From NCBI GenBank assembly GCA_963920765.1, contig OY987245.1, forward strand, positions 1,318,727-1,382,726: a stretch of 64,000 nucleotides of DNA, read 5' to 3'. The first letter of the stretch is position 1, and the number at the start of each line of letters is the position of its first letter. This document shows positions 13,224 through 26,679 of this stretch, piece after piece. Position numbers and translations under genes: made by a program. This DNA is from Ulota crispa (lineage: Eukaryota > Streptophyta > Bryopsida > Orthotrichales > Orthotrichaceae). Under the pieces are notes generated by a model. The model was not told the DNA's origin and did not search any database. It saw nothing but the letters and a program-made list of their open reading frames with translations.

Positions 13224-14983
<1,760 letters not shown>

Positions 14984-15959
14984 TGATCAACACGCCGACT
15001 TAATTTAGAGATATCGCTGGTCGAGTCAGTTGCAACAGCTGCTGAAATGTTTTGCCGAAATACGTACAAAGCCTCGGAGATACTAGCTAGCTGCAACAGA
15101 AGCAGCTTGAATTGATTGCAGTGAGTATGAGAGCTTGGTTTTGTGATATGTATACTAGTGCGAGTCTAGCTAGTTCAGTTACTTACGAAGCAGGTGTGAT
15201 TACATGATGCTTGACTTTGTGCCTACCGAGAGTGGAGTACACGAACACCTGAGCTATGCAGGAGGCTAACGGTATCCAATGGTCGGCAAGTGCATCAAGG
15301 CCGGTGATCGCAAGAGTTGACTTCATGCGGTGTGGAATTCTTTTCAATCCGTGCCGTTAAGTGTGTTGCATGAATCGAAGCACTTGGTGCGGTGGCCGTG
15401 GACTTCTGGAACTCTGAGAAAGCCAGCTGGCCAGGTGTGGACTTCTTGTAGCAGTCTCGAGACGGGCATTCTTCTCGCCACATGGATTGAATTGAGACAG
15501 GTAAGTAAATTTTCAAACGTCAAGTTTCGTTATACTGGTACGTGTTTCAGACCGTCAAAATCGAGACACTCAATGCACATAATGTGGGAAGTAAATCTCC
15601 AGTAAACCTAAACAAGAACAGATAAATCTGATAAAAGAAAAACTAAACAGCAGCTTCTACTTAGACCTAATGCTGCATTGATCTCCACTCGCACAGTATT
15701 AACTCCGTCTACCAACGTGGTCAGTGGTCACCCATAACGAGTTAATGACTAGTCTCACTAATTTCCCATCTAATCTAAATCTAATCTCCCGTGGGCTGCT
15801 GACAGGTGTCCCTGCCACTCACTAATTTCTCCACCTATACTATATCTGCTATCGGTGGACTTCTGACAGGTGTCCATGTCAAGCTGACGTAATGGATTTA
15901 AGCCAACACATAATTATCACTAAAACTAAAACGTGACAAGAGCTGCTGTCGATTCATGT
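14984..15959. other. Upstream region of the peroxidase gene
   Basis: Probably holds the peroxidase promoter (read leftwards). Two imperfect direct repeats at about 15750-15885 each contain CTGACAGGTGTCC, which includes an E-box-like CAGGTG. Reading frames at 15295-15605 show no family features. Confidence 0.4.
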
Positions 15960-16191
15960 TTAACCCCTGAAGGGCCATTGGGCTCTGGAGATACAGTATC
16001 AAATACGGTCGCAACCATTATTTACAAGTTTGAATCAGTTGGAAATTAAGTGTTACAATCATACATATTGAAAGGTTGTATGATGGTAGGTGCATAAGTT
16101 TTTTTGAAAAGCTCTCAAAGCAGCTCAAATATATCTGTATATACGGTCGTATATACGGTCGCAAAGGGCTTTCAGGACGTCCAAGGGTTAA
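15960..16191. mobile_element. TTAA-flanked MITE, family D, copy D1
   Basis: 232 bp beginning TTAACCCCTGAAGGGCC and ending CCAAGGGTTAA, so both ends carry TTAA next to CCC/GGG. It has no coding capacity. It is followed directly by D2, sharing the TTAA at 16188-16191. D3 at 17021 is the same element in opposite orientation. Confidence 0.75.
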
Positions 16192-16421
16192 CCTTTGGAG
16201 GGCCCTTGGGCGCTGGAGAGCTATAGTATCAGATATGGTGGCAACCAATATTCAGAAATTTGAATCAATTGGAAATCAAGTATTACAACCATGCATATTG
16301 AAGAGTTGTATGATGATGGGTGTAAAAAAAAATTTGGAAAACCCTCAGAGCAGCTCAAATATGTCTATACATATGGCCATACATACAATTGCAAAGGGCT
16401 TTCATGACGTTCAAGGGTTAA
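16188..16421. mobile_element. TTAA-flanked MITE, family D, copy D2
   Basis: 234 bp, TTAACCTTTGGAGGGCCC to TTCAAGGGTTAA, clearly homologous to D1 along its length (words such as AGCAGCTCAAATAT and GCAAAGGGCTTTCA recur). D1 and D2 stand head to tail. Confidence 0.75.
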
Positions 16422-16517
16422 GGTTTTTGTCTTCAATTATACTAGTGTAGTGGAAACAACAAAAGTGGCGTTCCCTATGACTAAGCTTCACACACAACTT
16501 GGAGCACGTGGGTAGAA

Positions 16518-17020
16518 TTAACCCCTAAAGGACCAAGCAGCCTTTTGCATCTAGTACAATACAAGGTATTTTTTTTGTATTTGAAGTACATCCACACCTT
16601 TAAACCTCATATTCAATAAAATGGGAGATTGGGCACCTCCCAAAATAACCAAAGGAGACATAAAACTTTTCAATTTTAGGTTAGTTTTGAAAGGTTTTAT
16701 TGCAATTTAAGTCAAATTGCAATAAAACTTTCTAATTTTAGGTAAAATTTGAAGGGTTTTATGTCAATTTAGCTCAAATTGAGTTGAATTGACATAAAAC
16801 CTTTTGTTGACTTTCCTTTCCATTACCTCTCATTTCAATGGAAAACTCCCATTTTATTGAATATGGGGTTTTTATTACATTTGAGATCAACAAAGAAATT
16901 AGAATATAGATCAATGATGTTCTAGTGAGGTAGTCAAAATCCCAACTTAAAACTTTTTATTGGTAGCAAATGCCAGTTATACAGCAACGTACATACTATG
17001 TATTATAGTAGCTTGGTCCT
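16518..17020. mobile_element. TTAA-type element, family C-like
   Basis: The left end TTAACCCCTAAAGGACCAAG pairs with the right end GCTTGGTCCTTTAA, where the GGGG is missing. Inside, 16672-16855 folds as an imperfect inverted repeat around AAATTGAG...TCAATTT. The right border abuts D3. Confidence 0.5.
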
Positions 17021-17398
17021 TTAACCCTTGAACGGCCCAAAAGCCCTTTGCGGCCGTATATACAGTTGTATGTACAGACTTATTTGAGCTATTGTGAGGG
17101 CTTTCCATATTTTTTATGCACCTACCATCATACAACCCTTCAATATGTATGATCGCTACAAGAAAACAATGTCAATTTGGACATTTTTTGTCAATTAGGT
17201 CATGCTAATTTGAACCCTTTTTTGTCAATTTGGACATATTTTTGTCAAATTTTAGTCAATTTGGACGTGTCAATGCGGACTGTTTTTCTTGTACTGGATT
17301 ATAACACTTAATTTCTAACTGATTCAAACTTCTAAATATTAGTTGTGACCATATTTGATACCGTATCTCCAGAGCCCAAGTGCACCTTCGGGGGTTAA
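17021..17398. mobile_element. TTAA-flanked MITE, family D, copy D3, interrupted by a CACTA MITE
   Basis: Reverse orientation relative to D1: TTAACCCTTGAACGGCCC to TTCGGGGGTTAA. Removing the 146-bp insertion (element plus one target copy) leaves 232 bp, the same length as D1. Words such as CATCATACAACC and TAACACTTAATTTC match D1 in reverse. Confidence 0.8.
17154..17296. mobile_element. CACTA-type (En/Spm) MITE, 143 bp, with 3-bp duplication
   Basis: The ends CGCTACAAGAAAA and TTTTCTTGTACTG closely match the CACTACAAGAAAA terminus of the plant CACTA superfamily. GAT is found on both sides (17151-17153 and 17297-17299). The uninterrupted site in D1 has a single GAT, which confirms a 3-bp target duplication. 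The interior has repeated GTCAATTTGGAC words. Confidence 0.8.
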
Positions 17399-17448
17399 TA
17401 GTTAAAACCCGTCAAAGCGATAAGGGCGGGTTGTTCCAATAGTTGCCC

Positions 17449-18074
17449 TAAGGTAGAGGGCTTGAAAACCGTTCGGTCTCTTAGAACCGTGCATGTAGAT
17501 TGCTCTAGAATCATGCATGCAGATTTTTAAATGGTCTGGTATTGTTGCAAATGTTTGCACGGTTTAAGGCACTAAATTGCGCTACAATTAACAGTGCTAA
17601 GTGTGATTAGTAGTGTTTAGGATGTTACGAATTGTTATCGGGGGTAACTGCAGTTACATGTCAGAATTGAATAATAAAAAATGGGACTTCAGACATGTGT
17701 TGCATTTAGGGATGCGGGTGAGTAACTTACCCCACTGACCCCTTACACCACATGCAACTGATTCATTTTAGAGCCCTCATTGACCCATTCTCAAGTTTTT
17801 GTTCAGTGCTTCATAGATTGATATGATCCATTTCCACGTGGCCCTTGAACCACCACTGTCCCACACTACAAACGACAATAGGGACCCTACGGCCCTTTGC
17901 TTTGAAAATTTGTATTTAATTCACATTACTCCAGAAAATTTCTTATAGATCGGCCACCAAACCGCCTCCTCTTTTCCTTATTGCCAAAAATATTTTGACC
18001 CTGACACCCTGCCCTGCCTAATTGGCAGAAGCCCACTTTCCCTTAGATGGGCGGTTTCCGAGCCCTCTACCTTA
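17449..18074. mobile_element. TA-flanked MITE, family G, copy G1
   Basis: The left end TAAGGTAGAGGGCTTGAAAA and the right end, inverse GAGCCCTCTACCTTA, delimit about 626 bp. Copies at 27080-27483 and 51826-52155 share the same termini, including CCCTTAGATGG near the right end. No coding capacity. Confidence 0.65.
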
Positions 18075-18284
18075 GTCAAGAAATTGGGAAAAGACTCCAA
18101 GTCATTTACCAAGAATTATTTCATCTTTGCTACTAATCGATGCGAAGTTCTACTGTAATCGTTAATAGTTGTTTATTTGCAGTTTTTGTAGTTTCAAAAG
18201 AAGAGGATTATCTCAGCCAACACACTCACAATTTCACACATCCTCAAGAAATCATGTACAACACTACATCTAAAATTTGTGTAA

Positions 18285-18758
18285 TCTATATTAATAAAAG
18301 AATAGCCGTCAATCAGTTAGGGCCTATCATGTAATAGCGTTCAATCAGTTAGGGTCAGGCATAAGCTAGGTTTGGGCATAACTAGGATCGAAAAGGCATA
18401 AATGGATAAAGTAAAATCACCTGTGACTCTCTTTTATCTATTTCACTAAACGTTAACAAGAAGTCACTGGTAGTTGCATCGTCATTGGCAATTGCATCGT
18501 CACTGGCAGTTGCACCACAACTTTCTCTCGGCCAAAAGAGAACACGAGGATAAGGGGACACGAGGATAAGGAAGTACTGGGATAAGGGGGCACAGGAATA
18601 AGGGGATAAAGGAATAAGGGGACGCGAGGATAAGGGGGCACGGGGATAGGAGGACATGGGGATAAAGGGGCACGGGGATATGAGGGCACAAGGATTGGGG
18701 AGCACGGGGATAGGGGGTGGGGGGCATAAACTTGTTGGTACGATGGGCAATATACTAG
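18285..18758 (+). mobile_element. Helitron-like unit, 474 bp
   Basis: It starts TCTATATTAATAAAAG after an A and ends GGGCAATATACTAG before a T. That fits Helitrons, which begin TC, end CTAG-type and insert between A and T. A second, related unit starting TTATATTAATAAAAGAAT follows at once (18759). I do not see a strong terminal hairpin, so the assignment is tentative. A minisatellite lies near the 3' end. Confidence 0.4.
18538..18722. repeat. GGATAAGGGG-type minisatellite
   Basis: About 11 degenerate units of 15-18 bp with consensus near CACGRGGATAAGGGG. The G-rich strand is the plus strand. A shorter version occurs at 19665-19735. It creates spurious proline-rich frames on the minus strand. 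Confidence 0.85.
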
Positions 18759-19744
18759 TTTATATTAATAAAAGAATACCATTCAGTCAGTTATCAGTTA
18801 GTTAGGTCAGGCATGACTAGGAGAGGGTCGGGAATGACTAGGATGGAAAGTTATAAATGGAATAAAGTAAAATCACCTATGGCTTCAACATTGACAACAT
18901 GTCATTGGCAATTGCACCATCACTAGAAAATCACCTATGGCTTCACTAGATGTTAAAAGCATGTCACTGGCAGTTGTACTACTTGAGGAGATCACTAGCC
19001 TATGTTTTAGGAACCACGTGAGTTAAAAGATAGGGTCCATTTTGTTCAAAGGACAAAAAATTTATATAATATGTAGACCTTCTATAGGGTTCATGAAATA
19101 CTATATACTTTAGTATATATAAATTAGGGTATGTAAAAACATTAGGTAGTAGGATTTTCTATTAATAAATTAGCCTTGACAAATAGGGGTTGTAAAAAAA
19201 TTTAGTGTTGTTTGCTGCTCTCCATGTTAAATTGTTTTAAATATGTGCCATAGAATTGAGAAATACTAAGAACTTGTTACTAAAAAATTTCACTTAGACA
19301 ATAGCCCTCTAATTCATATGCTTGTTATTGATTTCATAGTGAATACCATGTGTGTCTATGTAAAAGAAAGTAAGATTTTTTTTGGATGAATATTAGAGAT
19401 AGGATAAAATTGGACAAACAAAATTTATACATAAAATAGCCCCATTTAAAAACCAAATGAATAAACTTATTAAAAGAATAGGGTACTAAAAATATGATCC
19501 GTGTAGCCTTTTATATAAAAATACGGTCATTTTAATTACCATATTCTAGATAAATAGCCATACATCAAATATCCTTTTAACTCACGTGTATACCATAAAA
19601 TCACAAGGAGTGATCTCCCTGAGTTGCACTGTCAATAGCAATTGCACCACAACTTTTTCTTGACCAAAAGAGAGCACTAGGATAGGGGAGCACAAGGATA
19701 TGGGCACAAGGATATGGTCATGGCAATAGGGGACATGTGTTCTA
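18759..19744. repeat. Diverged second copy of the Helitron-like unit
   Basis: 18759-18920 repeats the start of the unit at 18285 (AATAAAAGAATA, GGTCAGGCAT, GGATAAAGTAAAATCACCT). 19620-19735 repeats its distal part (GGCAATTGCACC, CAAAAGAGA, GGATAGGGG). The AT-rich sequence between is not present in the first unit. No gene seen. Confidence 0.5.
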
Positions 19745-20678
19745 TTAACCCCTAAAGGACTGAGCCATTTTTTCAGTGAAAATCACTCAAAACTGCTACT
19801 TTTGGGGGGTTAGTAAGAAGGTTTTTTTTTTAAATTTGGGAAATCCAACCTTAGGATCTTGCCCTAGACTAGATTAGGTACTTGTGGAAAAAAAAATTGG
19901 TCATTCCGGATGGACATGAGTGAGATATTTACATCTAAAGTGAAAAGAAAAGTTTTTTTTCATGCTGCCGCAAAATTTTAGAAGCCTTTGATCATTCTTA
20001 CATGAAAATAATTGCTCTATGCAACTTTGCACTTCATTTTTCCTATGTAGGAGATCAAGTTAGCTATGTGTGAGAGAATTTTCAAATCAATTGGAACTAC
20101 ACAACACATAGGAAAAATTAGTAAGTAAAAAGAAGTAGAGAATGAGTCAAATCACTAAATTGTTAAAAATTGAACCATTAAAATGAAAAATGCAAATTCC
20201 GCGGTCATAATGTTGTGATAAACAACCTACATCCTTTGGTTTTTTTTTTTTTTCCAAAATAATAAAAATTGAGTAAAACAAAGGACTTCAAATTTTATTT
20301 CAGAGTAGAGATTCCATAATTGCCCGCAAACAAAAACTCATCATAACTTTCATCATTGATTGAAATTGAATGATTCAAAGCTTCTCACCTATAAAAAAAA
20401 TCTAAAGAATCAATTTCAAATTTTAATTTGTAAAAAATTTAATTTTTAAAAAAGTTTTTGGGCTGCCCGCGCGGGCAGTCCTCCCTTGCTTTTCAGATTT
20501 TCATGCATAACTTCTTCAATAATTGTTGGAATGAGGAAAACATTAGATGCTCGCGTAGATCTTTGAATTCCCCACCTTCAATAAAAGTTTTAGAAAATCA
20601 CACAAAGTAGCCTATCCAAAGGTACATGCCCGAACTCCCACCTGTCCCCCAAAGGGACAATAGTCCTTTAGGGGTTAA
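19745..20678. mobile_element. TTAA-flanked element, family C, 934 bp
   Basis: Ends TTAACCCCTAAAGGACTGAG and AGTCCTTTAGGGGTTAA are perfectly inverted for 16 bases including TTAA. The interior matches the element at 39645-40568 in reverse (CAACCTACATCCTTTGGTTT; TTTGCGGGCAATTATGG). A 12-bp palindrome GCCCGCGCGGGC lies near 20465. No transposase frame. Confidence 0.8.
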
Positions 20679-23600
20679 AAATGATGCCTCTGAAGATTCT
20701 GGACTCTAGTGTGGGGTGAGGCCGTGAGGGGCACGCTTGGTGTTGATTTTGCGTGGCCACAGGCAACCAGGAAATTTCAAAAAGTCAGAACATCCCATGA
20801 GGTCTTAAGGTAGGAGTACCTTAATTGGAGATTCTGAGAATGTAGAAGGGATAGGAAACCTGCAAAGAGTGTTGGAAAATTGTTTTTGGAATTTTTTGAG
20901 ATTGTATGAATAAACTCTAAATTGTTGAAGGTAACTCCCTAAACACACCTATTGTGGATACTAGACCCCCATTGAATGTAAATGTGACATCAAAAAGATT
21001 CAATCACATGCTGCCACCTACACAATTTATGTTCCAATACTCAATTATGGTATACAACTTTAGCTGACTTACGTGTCTAATTTGGATAATTGATGGATCT
21101 CAAACAGACTCATTTATAAGTGTCCGAGAATGAATCCTATCCATTTAAGGTGAACCTACCTTATCTGCTACAAACTCGGGATTTGCGGTGGCTAATTTGT
21201 CAATGCATGCTGATTGCTGACTCACAGTAACTTAACACTGGCTGACTCATGCTTACCGTGGCGTGAAGGCCGTAATTTTTGTATCTTTACTCACGTGGAC
21301 TTCGAATTTTACTCACTGAAGTGAAGGAGGTTAGATTCGTAGAATCTTTTTGCTGTACTGTACAAAGCCAATAATATCGTGGAATCTCACGGCTGACTTG
21401 GCCGACACTCCAAGCTGTGCAAAACTGCAAATTCGGAGGAAGGGATGGATAGAACTTACTTATTTGGTTTCTAGATGCAATCAAGACTTTTTACTTGTCA
21501 CCTGTGTCCTCAAATTTTGGCTAACCTTAGCAAAACTTCTATGGAAAAAATCCCTTGCTGTAAATACTAGGGGGAGTCACGGGTAGTCACGGCACTTTCT
21601 TCTCCGGCTGTGGAAAATGAGAATGCCAACATCGCTTGTCTATTAACTGCCGGAGTCTAGCTGTGGTTTGCATGCAAAACTTCACACCAGAGGAGGTAAA
21701 GAATGAGGGTTTTGCATGAGAAGCTTCACCTCTTGTAACCCATGTTTCATCTTGTCGTCTTATTTTTATTGTCAATTCACTGCTCCCATTGGTAAAGAGT
21801 GTATCTTTTGAAAAGTAGGTAGTCATTCCCCATTCTCATTTTCCAAAACAAACAAACAAGGTGTCACACCATCTCACAAAGAATGAGCTCCTATTGGCTC
21901 CTTTTTTCTCTCCACAACTTCTCAATCCTTCTCTTTTCATTCTCTGAGAAGCCCTGACTACCCCTACTATGAAAATTCCAATGGTAAACTTGAACTTCTA
22001 GCACAATTGGTGATGTTTTTAAAGCATCTTGAGTGGGATGTCAAACTCCTTTCTGAGGATTTAAAATGATTATGGGAAGCAAGAATATTGGCATTCCCAC
22101 TTGAGTTAGTAATTAGGAACCAAACCTAGTTGGCAAGGCTAGAAGTAGTAGATAGCATTGATTTTAGTGTGTAGAAATTGTACTAAACTATTTCCACATA
22201 AATAATTCTTTGCTAAAAATCTTAAAATCCAAAATCAAGGAAAACAAAGATTTGATAGTAATAATCATGACATTATGTAAAATTGGTGAGGGTAGTGGAT
22301 TAATTAATACTAGTGGCTTTAACTTTGACAATAATTTGAACGACAAGTACTTAAAAGTCCAATCCATCCTTGCTAAACAAAATTGACAACATCTGCAAGT
22401 TGTAAGTTCCCTTTGTATACATACTTGGTTATTCTTAACAAAAACTATAACTTTCTACTACATGCAAATAAAAAAAAGCCTTAAAGTTAAATGAATAAAG
22501 CCTCATATAGTGTAGCTACTTGTTACATAAATTATTCAAACTAATAATGCTTAAATGTCTTCATTGCATGTGACATGTTGCCAGTGCTTGTGAATGCTGT
22601 CAATCCAATATGGGTCATTAAAATTTGATTCTTTTGGGTCACTTGAGCGTCTAAAATTGATGACAAGCATGTGATAAATTATATGAAAATTAATCCTCAC
22701 TGCCCGTGGGGACAAAAAAATATTTTCCTTTTCAATTTAGTTTAAGAAGCTCAAGGTTGTGTGATGCTAAACAAAAGGTCTAAAAGAACCTGGGTAAGCC
22801 GTTAGTCTCACCAATACCATACTTTTTGAAACATCGTATGAATACAAAAACTTCACTTATTGATATTTTTGCAAGTTTGAAATAGGTTATTCACAATTTG
22901 TGACAAATGAAAGTGCATAAAATTACGTAAGAAATCATGTTTGTATTCAACTTTTTAGTTGAAATTGCATAAGCAAAAAAAAGTTGATTTTTTTATAACC
23001 ATTCAAACAAGGTGACCACAAGCATCAACTGCCCTCAATGGGGAAGGTTATAAATTTTCTAAAGTGGTGACAATCATTAATCCTTCTTTGCAAAGTAGAA
23101 AAACTTACATAGTTGGATATTGCAAAAGAAATTAGAATTATACTTCTCAAATGGAATGATCTTGAATTTACAACAATATCAAATTTAGGTTCTAAAATAC
23201 TACATTTTTAGCAATGAATAATTTTCTATTTAAAGGGTGTTTGAATGCAAGGCCACATCATTTGCAAACGCTTGGCTATGTCAATGCATTTTTGAGACTG
23301 GAGGTTACAAAATCCAACAAGGTAGTTGGTTATTGTCAGCCTTGCTTTGTAAGGTTTTTGCACAAGAAAATATTATAGAAATATGATTTGCGCTTGTATC
23401 AAAATGATGATTTGAATGAATACTTTAGCATAAACACGAGCATAAACAATGAGACACATTGCATATGGATAATCAAATCTGTTCTTTACAAATTTGAATT
23501 TGACTAACTCAAAAACATCAAATTCAATTTAAAATGTAAATTTCATATATTTACTTAAAGATATATAGAACATTCATTCACAAATTAAGTAGAGATTCAA

Positions 23601-23921
23601 ATGCCCAAAGTTGATTTGTTAATTTTGGAAAATCATTTCCAAAACATAATTCATCAAAAATTCTATTAAATGAATAATTGGCATCTATATATTATTCTCC
23701 TAAAGTGAAATCTTTACACACAATGCCATTTTTTGGTCAAAATCACAAATGACAATGCAAAATCATGCATAGTCACACAACATGTTGATAAATTATTTAG
23801 CAACGGTGGAAGCAAGTTGCAAGCCAAAAATGCAAAAATAACATAAGAAGAGGAACTAGAGAGTCAATAGCATGTAACCTAAAATTGAATTTGAAGATGG
23901 TTTGGATTAGGGTCTTCAATT
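20679..23921. other. Intergenic, AT-rich; one possible MITE
   Basis: No gene is supported; the frames at 21287-21826 are short and overlap on opposite strands. 21565-21970 may be a MITE: the left end TACTAGGGGGAGTCACGG and the right end CCCTGACTACCCCTACTA are imperfect inverses. The rest shows nothing I recognise. Confidence 0.35.
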
Positions 23922-23930
23922 TTCTATTTA

Positions 23931-24245
23931 GGAAAAAATTCATGAAAACCCCTAACGTTTGCAATATTTACATAGATACCCTTGCTTTTTTTAGAAACTA
24001 CATAAAAATCCTTGGATTAAAATTTTCAAGCGTTTGCTTTGTTGTGCATGTCACTTCCCTTCTTCTTTTGTGCAAATTTAGCTTTTTTTTTGTTTTGTGA
24101 CATTTCTTTCTTCAATATTAGTCATGAAGGAAGTACAAGCACAACAAATAAAATGCTTAAAATTTATGATTCAAGGGTATTTCTGTAATTTCTGAAATAT
24201 CCATGTAAATACATCAAACTTTAGGGGTATTCATGAAACTTTTCC
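23931..24245. mobile_element. Mutator-type MITE with perfect 9-bp target duplication
   Basis: The ends GGAAAAAATTCATGAAAACC and its inverse form long imperfect inverted repeats of about 50 bp, continuing through CCCTAA.GTTTG...TATTTACAT. TTCTATTTA flanks both sides (23922-23930 and 24246-24254). A 9-bp duplication with long terminal repeats is typical of the Mutator superfamily. It lies about 630 bases upstream of the start codon of the next gene. Confidence 0.85.
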
Positions 24246-24254
24246 TTCTATTTA

Positions 24255-24881
24255 CCACCTTAGGAAGTATCTCTATTGTTTGTGACGTTTCGTTGATCCA
24301 AATAAAATCAAGTACAATATCACGTAAGCAAAGTCCCGTCCTCTAAAAAGGAAGCCAAGTAATCAAAGTAATCTCATCCCAGATCCTCATGTAGCAGGAC
24401 CTCTTTCAGGACCTCGCTTGGGCTCTGTAAAAGTAGAGAGTTTCATCTTCGCACCTGCCGACTTTCAGAACTTGGTGCGTTCGGTTGCTTCAATACGGTG
24501 CTGCTAATTACGTGGTTTGATCGTGTGCAAGCTTGTTGCGATTTTCAAATTCGATTTAGGTGACCTCACGGGAAACCTGTTGTAATATTTAGATCCTATT
24601 CCAATTTTATAAAAAAAATTGTAAGAGAAACGGCGGGGAAAATTGTCCAATTAGGGTTTGCCACTTTCATTTTGATTTTTCCGTGATCGTATATCACGAG
24701 TAAAATTTAGAATCTCTTGGAATCAGGTGCAAATCTTGGAGTCTTCAACTAGGTGAGAATCGAAATCATAAAGCAGGTGCAAATTTTGGAATCGATACAA
24801 GCCAAAGGTTCGTTGGTGTGAGTTGTGTAGAGAACAAGTCGTGTTTTTTATTTTCTCTTTTTGGTTTTGGCGAGATCGGCC
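24255..24881 (+). promoter_or_regulatory. Promoter and leader of the Fra a 1-associated-like gene
   Basis: The stretch from about 24340 is richer in GC than the DNA to its left, as expected of a promoter and 5' leader. No obvious TATA box was found. The extent is inferred from the neighbouring gene. Confidence 0.3.
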
Positions 24882-26679
24882 ATGGACGTGAGGTTAAGGG
24901 CGGTGAGCGGAGAGAGGAAGGATGAGTTCCCGAAAGGCGAATCCAGCGGTTTTCCCCGGAAGTATGACCCTAACGACCCCTGCACTTACAGTACTATTCG
25001 GAAGTACAAGTGTTTCCTTGACAATGGCGAGCAGAGTTGTGAGCGGACGGAGCAGTTACTGCGACGATGCCCTGGCAGGTGAGAGTCTGGTTTTAGGGTT
25101 TTGAAAGGACTTGCAGCGTTGGAATATGCAAGTAAGGTAGAGATATCATGAATCACCATTTATGGCTGTAGGCGATTAATTTCCTTCTAATCAACATGCA
25201 ATAACGTGTAAGATTTTAGAGTGGCGATTTTGCGGCTTAGTGTCTTCTGAATTTCACTCTGAATTATATGCTCCTGAATCCATAGACGGATTTTTCTCGT
25301 TGAAACCTCTTTTTCCTGGTTGTGAAGTTGTTGAAGGAATTTTTTCTGTGCATGTATTGTGCGATGAGTTGGCCAGATCACAATGATGTTTTATGCATGT
25401 ATACACACTGGACTTTAGTAACGTTTTGGAAAGAGATTATTTCTGTGCTTGGTTTTCTGTTTGTGGTTGAGATTTTTGCTTGCTCTGTAGCGCAGGCCTG
25501 TAGAAGTGGTGGAGTCTGAAACGGAATACACTCAAGGCGATGCAGCGAAGGGGAGCACACCTTTTTGGGGCAAGGAGAGTGATGGAGCCCTAACATTTCC
25601 AAGGCCAACAAGAGAATCTGAGCAGCAGCCATGGAGTGGTATCGTTCCTATGCCTTCTGTTCCTATGCCTTCTATGGAGCCAGATTGGCCTCGGGGGTTC
25701 AATCAACGAGACGCCGAACGCCGTGATTCTTCCTCTGTTCGAGTTCCTGGAACCTTCACAGGGTTTGGAGGAATAATGGATGCTATTGAGGGTGTTGTGC
25801 GAGAGACGGAGGATATAGCGCACAGTTTTCTCCACGTAAGATATGCCTCATCTCCAGCTTTTCATAGGTTTAATTGGTGCAACAAGTGTCCTTGTTTCAG
25901 TGAAAAAGTAGAGGTGATTTTAATGAATATGGCTACGAGTAAGCGTGTGCAAGCCTTTTTTGGTGCTTCAATCAATAATATCTGAAATCATACTGATTAA
26001 CTTTGCATTGTAGTCATTTTTGCCTTGCGTGACCTAATTAATCATGTAGAACTTCGAGGTAGCCGAATATTCAGTAGGGTTTGTTTTTTTAAGATTTTGC
26101 AGATTAAATCCTCCAATGGGGCAAATTGAGTGGGGTATGTGATGCAGGCTGTCCTGCTTAGTGTCTATTAAAAACACTTAAAGAAAAGATCCCCTGAGAT
26201 TGACATCGGTAGCTTTTGGTGTTTATGAATACTCTTAAGGTCCTCTGTACTTGAATAGATAGGACTTTTTTATCGTAACCCTTAAGCGCCCCGAATTGTA
26301 CATTTTAAATAGTGAACGGAGTATTGTGGGGTAATATTTGGTCGAAGTAACTTCTCAATTCATCCAAACTAATGCTTGAATTTTCCTTTGTGCCGTCATG
26401 GAAGTGTGAACACCTTGTAAAATGCGGGGTCCGTAGGAATTTTTTTACTACTGTCCTCCTAATTGTTTTCTAACGTGTTCATCTGTGTGATTTGCTTAGG
26501 TTTTTGGGTTGGACGGAGATGAGACAAACAAGGGAGGCAACCCGTTTGATCGTTGGTTTGGAGGCGACATGTTCGGTGGAACTGAAAGGAGTGATCCAAG
26601 AAAACCAGAGGCCAATTCGTCACAGTCGAAACCATCTAATCATGATGCGTTTGACCCGAAAGATTTTCGAGAGGTTTAA
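24882..26679 (+). CDS. Fra a 1/Mal d 1-associated-like protein, 3 exons
   Basis: 238 aa soluble protein; exons 24882-25078, 25496-25835, 26500-26679, phases joining exactly. The ATG at 24882 is the first in frame. I recognise the motif CERTEQLLRRCPGRP, split by intron 1, followed by VEVVESETEYTQ. This corresponds to the CEKTE..LR.C.G.P.EVV.S..EYT signature of the plant Fra a 1/Mal d 1-associated family. A later segment, AIEGVVRETEDIAHSFLHVFG, matches the amphipathic stretch of that family. The N-terminus (DEFPKG...FPRKYDPNDPCTYS) differs from the flowering-plant members I recall. The middle contains PMPSVPMPSMEP, and the end is acidic and polar. No signal peptide or membrane span. The function is not known beyond interaction of family members with PR-10-type allergens. 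The gene structure is secure; the family name is from motif recognition only. Confidence 0.8.

Noticed and set aside
18382-18750. Proline-rich open frames on the minus strand
   Set aside because: They are translations of the GGATAAGGGG minisatellite in several frames; all three frames are open because of the repeat.
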